From NCBI GenBank assembly GCA_033063855.1, contig CP093829.1:20057537-20121536 (forward strand): a stretch of DNA of 64,000 bases, in the 5' to 3' direction. This document shows positions 41,515-50,262 of this stretch, piece by piece (position 1 is the stretch's first letter; the number at the start of each line of letters is the position of its first letter). The position numbers were made by a program, and so were the translations under genes. Source of the stretch: Smittia aterrima. Lineage: Eukaryota; Arthropoda; Insecta; Diptera; Chironomidae. The notes beneath the pieces were generated by a model that was given only the letters and a program-made list of their open reading frames with translations, was not told where the DNA came from and searched no databases.

Positions 41515-41895
41515 GGCGTATGACATTCTATCATACTCGCAGAATTCTATTTGCAAGTAGAATTCTATTAGATTTATGTAGAATTCTAAATAAGAAAGCA
41601 TTGGGGGCCTCCTCCGGAGGCCCTGTTTTTATACTAACTATGGGCTTACGCAGGTATCGTAAATTTAGCCTAACTAGAGTCCCTCCATGCCGAGACAAAT
41701 AGCCGAAGGGCTCCTGGCGGAGCCCTTCTAGCTATTAGTCACAGCATGTTCGGGTTCAAAATATTACTAGAATTCTACCAAAATTCTAATAGAACATAGA
41801 ATTCTATCAAATTCTATTGAATTCTATTGGAATGCAAGTAGAATGCAAATATAATTCCAATAGAATTCTGCGAGTATGATAGAATGTAAAACCCC
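41515..41895. mobile_element. Non-autonomous DNA transposon (MITE-like), 381 bp, 9-bp target duplication
   Basis: Both ends carry an imperfect ~37-bp terminal inverted repeat whose shared core is ACATTCTATCATACTCGCAG followed by AATTCTATT. The outer tips are GGCGTATG and GGGGTTTT. It is flanked by direct repeats ATCAGTTTT at 41506-41514 and 41896-41904. The empty site is visible in sister promoters as GTTATCAGTTTTCTACCTG. The interior has no coding capacity. The arms are full of palindromic AGAATTCTA units. The centre holds two GC-rich hairpins: 41605-41623 (GGGCCTCC/GGAGGCCC) and 41705-41728 (GAAGGGCTCC/GGAGCCCTTC). A 9-bp duplication fits Mutator-like transposases, but the superfamily is not proven. 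Confidence 0.8.
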
Positions 41896-42141
41896 ATCAG
41901 TTTTCTGTCCGAAAATGAATAAATTTTTTAGCCAATGACAACCCTTGTGAAGTGACTTGGTTTGATAGTTCCCTGAAATTAAAGAAATTTAAAGAAACAT
42001 TAATTCATCTTTTGTTTTGCATTTCTGAGGAAAAGCTTGTTCGAAATTCAGTTAAATATTCTAATGTTTTCTATCTTTTATCTTAGAGTTCATTTTCATT
42101 TCAATTTATTTCAGTTTTAATTCATAAAATAGTTAACGCAG

Positions 42142-43350
42142 TTAAGTTGAATGACATTTCATGTGATTTTTAATACACCACAGAGTAGTCGATGAATGAT
42201 TGCAACTCGGGCATTTGTAGTTTTTTGGTCCGATGTGAATTTCCTTGTGATCTTCAAGTTCTTTTAGGTTAGAAAACTTTTGACGGCAATACACGATTGC
42301 ACAAGCCAGTGACTTTCGTCTTGATGAATGAATCTTCATGTGCTGACTTAAACTGGTTTTAAATATCGTTATGCCGCAAGTTGGACATGAAACCTTCAAA
42401 TGAGTTCTTATGTGCTGTCTCAACAAAACTTTGTTCTTGAAAATCTTCTGGCACAAATCGCATTGAACTTGCTCGATCTCGTGCTTTCTGTTCTTGTGAA
42501 TATTCATATCATTCTGGTTGAAGTAAACTTTATCGCAAGCATCGCATTTAAAACTTGGATTGGTCTTGTGCTTCTCGATGTGGTTCTGAAGACGATACTC
42601 AGCAAAAAAGTGATGGCAAATTGGACAAGGAACTTTCTGATGAGTTTGCATGTGTTGTCGGAGTTGATACTTTGTTTTCTTTATTTTTCCACAAACATCG
42701 CAGTGATAGTTGAGTCTACTGTGAACGTACGTTTCATGATGTCGTAATCCGATTTTAGTTGCAAATGAACAAACGCAAATTGTGCAATCGTATTTTGTTT
42801 CTGGTCCTGTTGCGTATTCTCCATGTCGATGATTTTGTTGATGATTTCTTAAAAGATGCTTATTTGAGAATCTTTGCTCACATGTTTGGCATGAAAACTT
42901 TTTCAGGTGAGATTGATAATGTTGTCTCAAAAAATCTTTGATAGAAGTTTTAAATTCACATTTACTGCACTGCCAATTTGAATCCTTGTGGTGAACTTGG
43001 GAAATGTGAATCGATTTGCTATTGTTGCACTTGAATTGCTTATCGCAGAAGACACATTCAATGACTTTTTCTGATTTGCTTTCGCACTTGTCAAGAGTTT
43101 TACAAATTTTTGCATGTCTATTCAAGTTTCTTGATGTCTTGTTGGCGTATTCGCACTTTCCACAAACAAAATATGATTCGAACAATTTGGGTGGACTTTT
43201 CCACTTTTTGTCGAATTTCCGCAAACCAATTTTCACTTCCTTTACTTCAGTTTCATCCTCAGTCTCTGGATCTTCTGGCAGATAACAAGTGAAGTGAACT
43301 TCTGGCTCGTGCTTGATATTATCGACGATTTCTTGAGAATATTCTTTCAT
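42142..43350 (-). CDS. C2H2 zinc-finger paralogue 18 (full length, 402 aa)
   Basis: Twelve motifs. Relative to the 407-aa copies it lacks five residues between motifs 1 and 2 (KCESKSEKVIEC), removing a CxxC pair. It also has Ser for the last Cys of that segment (CNNSKSIH). Paralogue 20 shares both changes. Fingers 5-6 are CTICVCSFATKIGL and CDVCGKIKKTKYQL. The start is ATG of MKEYSQEIVD. It has a type A promoter (43442-43455) although both neighbours have type B, so the array has been shuffled. Finger 12 is CPSCNHSSTTLWCI. Confidence 0.9.
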   Translation of the reverse strand: MKEYSQEIVDNIKHEPEVHFTCYLPEDPETEDETEVKEVKIGLRKFDKKWKSPPKLFESYFVCGKCEYANKTSRNLNRHAKICKTLDKCESKSEKVIECVFCDKQFKCNNSKSIHISQVHHKDSNWQCSKCEFKTSIKDFLRQHYQSHLKKFSCQTCEQRFSNKHLLRNHQQNHRHGEYATGPETKYDCTICVCSFATKIGLRHHETYVHSRLNYHCDVCGKIKKTKYQLRQHMQTHQKVPCPICHHFFAEYRLQNHIEKHKTNPSFKCDACDKVYFNQNDMNIHKNRKHEIEQVQCDLCQKIFKNKVLLRQHIRTHLKVSCPTCGITIFKTSLSQHMKIHSSRRKSLACAIVYCRQKFSNLKELEDHKEIHIGPKNYKCPSCNHSSTTLWCIKNHMKCHST

Positions 43351-43614
43351 TGCGAGCTCGAGATTTGTTTATTGTTGTGAACTGATCGAAAACTGAATTT
43401 TTACCTGGAAATGGTTCAATTATTTGCAGCAACAAAGTTCTAAGTCAAGCGACTTAGCTTGTTCTTGCTTGCTCATTTTAAAATTTAAATTTGAAAAGCA
43501 TCATCAGATATTCCTTCAAACGTATCATCTGAAAAAAATAAAAATTCAATGCAAAAAATAATAATTTTATATTTCATTTTATTTCAGTTTTAATTCAAAT
43601 ATTTCTTAACACAA

Positions 43615-44838
43615 TTAGGCAGAATGACATATCATGTGAGTTTTGATTTTCTGCAATGTCTTCGATTGATGATTGCAGGTTGGGCATTTGTAGATTTGCT
43701 GTGCGATGTGAATTTGTTTGTGATCTTCTAATTCTTTGATATTTGAAAACTTTTGGCGGCAATGTACGATTGCACAAGCCAGTGACTCTCGTTTTGATAA
43801 ATGAAGCTTTTTGTGGTAATATAATCTGTGTTTATTCATCGATTTGCCGCAAAATTGACATGAAACCTTCAAATGAATTCTCATGTGCAATCTCAACGTA
43901 GGTTTGTTCTTGGAAATTTTTTGACACAAATCGCACTGAACTTCCTCGATCTCGTGCTTTGTGCTTTTATGCATATTTAGATCATTCTGGTTGAAGTAAA
44001 CTTTATCACAATCAACGCATTTAAATTTCGGATTGGTCGTATGTTTCGCAATATGCATGTCCAAGTAACGCTGAGCCAACAAGTGATAACAAACTGGACA
44101 AGGAACTTTCTGATGAGTTTGCATGTGTTGGCGGAGTTCATACTTTCTTTTTGATGTTTTTCCACAAACATCGCAATGAAGTTTTATATTTCTGTGAAAA
44201 TCCCTTTCATGAAATCGTAATCCGTGTTTAGTTGTAAATGATTTAATGCAAGCTGAGCAATCGTATTTTTCTTCAGGTCCTGTTGCAAATTCTCCGTGTC
44301 GATGATTTTGTTGATGATATCCCAAAAGTTGCTTATGCGAGAATTTTTGCTCACAAGTTGAGCATGAAAACTTCTTATCGTGAATCTGATAATGTTGTCT
44401 AAGATTTTTTCTGTTTAAAGTTTTGTAATCACATTTGCTGCATTGCCAAGTAGAATCCTTGCGATGGACATCAGAATTGTGAATTGACTTGCAGTTCTTG
44501 CAATAGAATTGTTGATCGCAGAAAACACATTTAATGATATTTTGAGACTTGCACTTTGAAAAGCAATTCTCGCAATTCTCACGAGTTTTACAAACTTTTA
44601 AATGCTGTTTCAAGTTTCCCGTTGTCTTAGTTGCGTGTTCGCACTTTCCACAAACAAAATATGATTTGAACAACTTTGCAGTACTTTTCCATTTTTTGTC
44701 AAATTTCCGCACAACAACTCTAACTTCTTGCACTTCAGGTTCTTCGTCAGACTCTGGAATCTTAGGCAGATAACAAGTGAAGTGAACTTCTGGCTCGTGT
44801 TTGATATTATCGACGATTTCTTGAGAATATTCTTCCAT
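43615..44838 (-). CDS. C2H2 zinc-finger paralogue 19 (full length, 407 aa)
   Basis: Twelve motifs intact. Fingers 5-7 are of the CSACIKSFTTKHGL / CDVCGKTSKRKYEL / CPVCYHLLAQRYL subtype, closest to paralogues 4 and 8. Finger 10 (CQFCGKSMNKHRL) resembles paralogue 13. Leader: PKIPESDEEPEVQEVRVVVRK. Promoter type B with an intact CCAAT-like element (AGCCAATGACAA near 44950). Confidence 0.9.
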   Translation of the reverse strand: MEEYSQEIVDNIKHEPEVHFTCYLPKIPESDEEPEVQEVRVVVRKFDKKWKSTAKLFKSYFVCGKCEHATKTTGNLKQHLKVCKTRENCENCFSKCKSQNIIKCVFCDQQFYCKNCKSIHNSDVHRKDSTWQCSKCDYKTLNRKNLRQHYQIHDKKFSCSTCEQKFSHKQLLGYHQQNHRHGEFATGPEEKYDCSACIKSFTTKHGLRFHERDFHRNIKLHCDVCGKTSKRKYELRQHMQTHQKVPCPVCYHLLAQRYLDMHIAKHTTNPKFKCVDCDKVYFNQNDLNMHKSTKHEIEEVQCDLCQKISKNKPTLRLHMRIHLKVSCQFCGKSMNKHRLYYHKKLHLSKRESLACAIVHCRQKFSNIKELEDHKQIHIAQQIYKCPTCNHQSKTLQKIKTHMICHSA

Positions 44839-45148
44839 TGCAAATTTTAAATGTTTTTTTCGATGTGAACTGATTGAAAACTGAACTAAGAATGAACTTT
44901 TTTGATTGTTATCAGTTTTCTGCCTGAAAATGAATCAATTTTTTAGCCAATGACAACCCTTGTGAAGTGACTTGGTATATTAGTTCTCTGAAATTAAAGA
45001 AATTTAAAGAAACATTAATTTAACATTTTTTTTTTGCATTTCTTAGGAAAAGCTCGTTCGAAATACAGTTAAATATTCTAATGTTTTCTAACTTTTATTT
45101 TCGAGTTCATTTTTATTTCAATTTTAATTCATAAAATAGTTAACACAG

Positions 45149-46357
45149 TTAAGTTGAATGACATTTCATGTGATTTTTAATACACCACAGTTTAGTCGAT
45201 GAATGAATGCAACTCGGGCATTTGTAGCTTTTTGGTCCGATGTGAATTTCCTTGTGCTCTTCTAATTCTTCGACATTCGTAAACTTTTGCTTGCAATACA
45301 TGATTGCACAAGCCAGTGACTCTCGTCTTGATGAATGAATCTTTTTGTGCTGACTTAAACTGTGTTTATTCATCGTTCTGCCACAAGTTTTACATGAAAC
45401 CAATAAATGAGTTCTTATGTGATTTCTCAACAAAATTTTGTTCTTAAAAATTTTATTGCACAAATCGCATTGAACTTGCTTGATCTTGTGACTTCTGCTC
45501 TTATGATTGTTTAGATCATTTTGGTTGAAATAAACTTTATCGCAAGAATTGCATTTAAAACTTGGAGTGGTCTTGTGCTTCTCGATGTGGATCTGAAGAC
45601 GGTACTCAGTAAACAAGTGATAACAAATTGGACACGGAACTTTCTGATGAGTTAGCATGTGTTTTTGGAGTTGATACTTTGTTTTCTGTATTTTTCCACA
45701 AATATCGCAGTGATAGTTGAGTCTACTGTGAACGTTCGTTTCATGATGTCGTAATCCGATTTTAGTTGAATATGAACAAATGCAAATTGTGCAATCGAAT
45801 TTTATTTCGGGTTCTGTTGCGTATTCTCCATGTCGATGATTTTGCTGATGATTTGTCAATTGATACTTACTTGAAAATTTTTGCTCACATGTTTGGCATG
45901 AAAACTTCTTTAGGTGAGATTGATAATGTTGTCTCAAACAATCTCTGATTGAAGTTTTAAATTCACATTTGCTGCAGTGCCAATTTGAGTCCTTGCGGTG
46001 AACTTGAGAAATGTGAATCGATTTGCTATTGTTGCACTTGAATTGATGATCGCAGAAGACACATTCGATGATTTTTTCTGATTTGCTTTCGCACTTCTCA
46101 AGAGTTTTACAAATTTTGGCATGTCTAATCAAGTTTCCTAATATCTTGTTGGCGTAGCCGCACTTTCCACAAACAAAATATGATCCAAACAATTCGGCAG
46201 GACTTTTCCAGGTTTTATCGAATTTCCGCAACACAATTTTCACTTCCTTCACTTCTGGTTCTTCGTCAGACTCTGGAACCTCTGGCAGATAACAAGTGAA
46301 GTGAACTTCGGGCTCGTGCTTGATGTTATCGACAATGTTTTGAGAATATTCTTCCAT
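45149..46357 (-). CDS. C2H2 zinc-finger paralogue 20 (full length, 402 aa)
   Basis: Last member of the array. Twelve motifs; it shares with paralogue 18 the five-residue deletion before motif 2 and the Cys-to-Ser change in CNNSKSIH. Fingers 5-6 (CTICICSYSTKIGL, CDICGKIQKTKYQL) and the C-terminus (LWCIKNHMKCHST) are also shared. Leader: MEEYSQNIVD. The promoter is a degraded type B: GTTCATTCCTAG and GATCAGTTCACATC persist, but upstream sequence diverges after about 46440. This marks the right edge of array homology. Confidence 0.9.
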   Translation of the reverse strand: MEEYSQNIVDNIKHEPEVHFTCYLPEVPESDEEPEVKEVKIVLRKFDKTWKSPAELFGSYFVCGKCGYANKILGNLIRHAKICKTLEKCESKSEKIIECVFCDHQFKCNNSKSIHISQVHRKDSNWHCSKCEFKTSIRDCLRQHYQSHLKKFSCQTCEQKFSSKYQLTNHQQNHRHGEYATEPEIKFDCTICICSYSTKIGLRHHETNVHSRLNYHCDICGKIQKTKYQLQKHMLTHQKVPCPICYHLFTEYRLQIHIEKHKTTPSFKCNSCDKVYFNQNDLNNHKSRSHKIKQVQCDLCNKIFKNKILLRNHIRTHLLVSCKTCGRTMNKHSLSQHKKIHSSRRESLACAIMYCKQKFTNVEELEEHKEIHIGPKSYKCPSCIHSSTKLWCIKNHMKCHST

Positions 46358-46509
46358 TGCTGATTTGTGATTTGTTTATTGATGTGAACTGATCGAAAAC
46401 TGAACTAGGAATGAACTTTTTTCTAAATTTTCTACCTGCTCCTGGAGACCTATTTCAAAATGAATTTCTTCTTCGTTCTAAGATTCACTTTTCTCTCACG
46501 ATTGCTTTA

Positions 46510-46597
46510 CAAAAATAACAAAATGTTTGACACACGTTTTTTGGTTATTGAGATATTCGTCGAAATACAGGCGTCAATACTTTCCCACCACCCTGTA
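46510..46597. mobile_element. Possible single end of a Tc1/mariner-type element
   Basis: Read on the minus strand the segment begins TACAGGGTGGTGGGAAAG, then has ATATCTCAATAACC. A TA followed by CAGGGTG is typical of many Tc1/mariner termini. I could not find the matching opposite end or a TA duplication, so this is only a candidate fragment. It lies at the boundary between the zinc-finger array and NNT. Confidence 0.25.
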
Positions 46598-46724
46598 GAA
46601 AGGAATTTTCTTCTGAATAAAAACTAAAAATCACTAAGTTGAAAAATAAATGAAATTCCTTTTTATTTTTAGAAATCTTCTTTACAAAATGCGAAAATAA
46701 ATGCTTCTGAAGCTTAATGTTGAC

Positions 46725-49700
46725 TTAATTCTCGTCTTCTTTGACTTTAGCCAGTAAAGCATCGCAAGTTTTCTTAGCATCGCCAAGGAGCATCGCCGTG
46801 TTTGGCTTGTAGAAAATCGGGTTATCGACCGCGGCATATCCAACGCCGAGCGATCGTTTCATCACAACGACTTGATCTGCCTTCCACACTCTCAAGACTG
46901 GCATACCAGCGATGATCGAGTTTGGATCGTCTTCAGCCGCTGAGTTAACTGTCAAAGAAATGAAAATTGTCAAGAACAAAGTTAACATCAGAAAATAAAT
47001 ATTTCACCTGTGTCGTTCGCTCCAATGACTAAAGCAACATCTGTGTGTGAGAAATCGTCATTGATCTCTTCCATTTCCAATACATCATCATAACTAACTC
47101 CAGCTTCAGCAAGCAGAACATTCAATTGACCAGGCATGCGACCGGCAACTGGATGAATTCCAAATCGAACTTTCTTTCCACGTTTCTTCAAGATATCAAC
47201 AAGTTCAGCAATTGGATATTGAGCCTTGGCAACGCATAATCCATAACCAGGTGTGATGATGATGTTCTTTGCATTCTTCAACATTTCAGCAACTGCATCG
47301 ACTTGAACTTCTGTGTGCGTTCCAACAATCTCAGCAGGTTTACCTCCAGCAGTTGATGTTGTTCCATATCCTAAAAGAAAATTGTGATAAGAATGAAGAA
47401 GAAAATTGGAAAGACAATTTCATTACCTCCAAGAATAACATTCGGCAACGATCGATTCATCGCCTTACACATAATGTAAGAAAGAATTGCTCCTGAGCTT
47501 CCAATCAAAGCTCCGACGATTGTCATCAAGTTGTTGTTCAACATAACACCTTCAGCGCAAAGTGCCCAACCAGAATACGAATTCAAAACAGTGATGACGA
47601 CTGGCATGTCAGCTCCTCCAATTGCAGCAGTTAATGTAACTCCCATAGCAGTTGACATAGCAGCAGTGGCACCAAGCCATCCTAATCCTCCCATCAATGT
47701 TGGGTCCATGAAGAAAGCTCCCATTGCCAAAGCGTTACCAGCCAATAAACCTCCGTTGATCATGTGACGACCAGGAAGAAGAAGCGGCGCGGAACTCAAA
47801 ACTCCTTGAAGTTTGCCATAAGCAATCAAAGATCCAGAGAAAGTGACTCCTCCAATGTAAGTTCCCAAGAACAAAGCTGTTCTCAAAACATTTGCGGCGG
47901 GATCTGTAGCGAGTGTCGGGAAATCGTGAATGTAAGTTGCAACGCAAGTGAGAACTGCAGCTAACCCAACGAGAGAATGGAAGGCAGCAACCAACTGAGG
48001 TAAGTCAGTGATTTGAATTCTCTTCGCGATGATTGTTCCAAGAAGTCCTCCAATTCCAGCAACTCCTCCCATTTGAGCTAAGACTTCAACTGATGGCGCA
48101 ATAATTCCGAGTGTTGCAGCAATTCCTCCTGTCACTCCCATCATTCCCAAAGTGTTTCCCAATCGAGCTGTCTTCTGAGATGAAAGTCCAGCGAGTGCAC
48201 CAACGCAACACAACGAAGCAGCGAGATAAGCGATTTGATTAACTTCTGACAATCCGTTCATAGCTGCAAGTCCATATCCACCCAAGAATGTCGCGGCTGG
48301 GATCGCGTATAAATAACTGTACTCAGGAGGATCAGTTGCTGTTGAAGAATTTAAAATTTTAAACTCGAAGTCAGTGAAATTTTAATTTCTTACGTCTCTT
48401 GAACATATCCAACATTCTTTGAGTGACCAAGAATCCTCCGAAGATGTTGACAAAAGAAATCAAAGCTGCACCAGCGGCGAGTCCTTCAACAGCGTTTGTT
48501 GGGAAATATCCGCCGTTCATTAACAACAAACCGCCAACAGCAGTGATACCTAAAAGAGAAAACTTTTAATCATTGAATTCAATTGATTTCATTAGTTAAC
48601 TCACCGCTGAGAGCATTTGTGCATGACATGAGTGGAGAATGCAAAGCTGGAGTGACTCCCCAAACTGTGTGGTATCCAACAATTCCTGACAAAGCGAAAG
48701 TTGACATCATTGCAGTGAAAGCAGGATTAGGAGACACAGCTCCAAGTCCGATGAGTGTTCCAAGTCCCGCAGTGTAAGTCAAACTGCTTTTCATAACTTC
48801 TGTGAAAGGATTTGGTGGAACAACTTCTACTTTTGCTTTTACAGCGGCAGCAGTTTGTTGAGGTTGAGCGGAAACAGCGATTACAGGTGGAGGCCAAGTG
48901 ACGGATCCGTTTTGAGTGACGATACTTCCACGAACGACATCATCCTTGAGATTGATATCGAAATGATCTTTCTCGCCGATTGACAAAAGGAATTTCGAAA
49001 TGTTATTAGCGTAGAGTGTCGACGATTGTGTTGGAAGACGCGAAGGAAGATCCGTGTATCCAATGTGAACGACATCGTGAATTGTTTTGACTTCTCCAGG
49101 GACAATCGTTGCAATATTTCCGCCAGATTCAGCAGCAAGATCAACGACGACACTTCCAGGTTTCATCGCTTTGATGTGCTCTTCAAGAATTAAAACTGGA
49201 GCTTTTCTTCCAGGAATCAAAGCTGTCGTGATGACGACATCAACTTCCTTGCATTGCTTAGCGAACAAAGCCATCTCAGCATCGATGAACTCCTTGCTCA
49301 TTTCCTTGGAGTATCCACCAGCAGTTGCACCTTCTTCTTTGATGTTGATTGTCAAGAACTCAGCTCCCATTGACTCGACTTGCTCTTGAGCTGCTGATCG
49401 AGTATCGAAAGCTCTAACAATCGCTCCCATGCAACGAGCTTGTCCAACGGCAGCCAAACCAGCAACACCAGCTCCAATCACAAGAATCTTTGCTGGAGGA
49501 ACTTTACCGGCCGCTGTGATTTGACCAGTGAAGAATCTCGGGAAATAGTTTGCAGCTTCGATGACCGCACGATAACCAGAAATATTTGCCATTGAACTCA
49601 ACGCATCGAAGACTTGTGCACGTGAAATCCGAGGAATGCAATCCATTGCGAATGCATTAATATTTTTCTTTGCGAGATGATTGAGAAGATCTTTGTTCTG

Positions 49701-50262
49701 ACCGGGATAAAGGAATGAAATCAATGTCGAGTTGTCACGCATTAATGGAATTTCTGTCTCCATTGGTTGACGAACTTTCAAAAGAATATCTGGAACAGGA
49801 AAAAATTACGTTTTTGTTTAGAATTGAAAAGAATTTCGTCTCACCAGTGTCCCAAGCTTTGTTTCCATCGACAAGGTTGCCACCCGCTGCCAGGTAATCT
49901 TCGTTACGGAATTTGGCACCCTCACCTGCTCCTTTTTCAATATTGACAGTGAAACCTTTCTTGACTAGAATTGCTGTCACTGCAGGTGATAACGCAACTC
50001 TTAAATATTTAACCGAGGTCAGTTTATTTCACTCAACACAAAATTCCTTTTTAACAAACCTTCGTTCGTTCACCCATTTCTCTTTTGGAACTCCAATCGT
50101 CAAATTCTTGTATGAAACTCCTTTAACTGCTTCGACCGGCTTTCCATCCTTGCTCAACAACTTCACGCTCCCGGAGAATAATCGCGAAGGATGAAGAGGC
50201 CTCGGACATTTAAGTAGATGCTCGCCACCTAATGTGCACAATCTAAGAACACCTTGTGACAT
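46725..50262 (-). CDS. Nnt: Mitochondrial NAD(P) transhydrogenase
   Basis: Seven exons: 50060-50262, 49845-49999, 48605-49789, 48394-48549, 47427-48338, 47008-47370 and 46725-46948. They give 1065 aa with all phases consistent; introns are 55-60 bp. The enzyme sits in the inner mitochondrial membrane and uses the proton gradient to drive NADH + NADP+ to NAD+ + NADPH. An N-terminal presequence-like stretch (about 1-35) precedes the NAD-binding domain, with VIGAGVAGLAAVGQ, MGAEFLTINIKEEG and GGYSKEM. A long membrane domain of many hydrophobic helices follows. The C-terminal NADP-binding domain has ITPGYGLCVAKAQYP, GRMPGQLNVLLAEAGV, GANDT and VMKRS..GYAAVDN. Length is close to mammalian NNT (~1086 aa). 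The first donor is GTTTGT, a weak site supported by phase and alignment. Confidence 0.93.

Noticed and set aside
41515..41895. Bacterial contamination or a bacterial terminator because of the GC-rich hairpins
   Set aside because: The hairpins lie inside an element with inverted ends and a target duplication, embedded in insect sequence on both sides.
3232..46357. ZAD-type zinc-finger family
   Set aside because: The N-terminus lacks the two CxxC pairs of a ZAD domain; the first Cys-x2-Cys appears only at about residue 63, in a C2HC finger.
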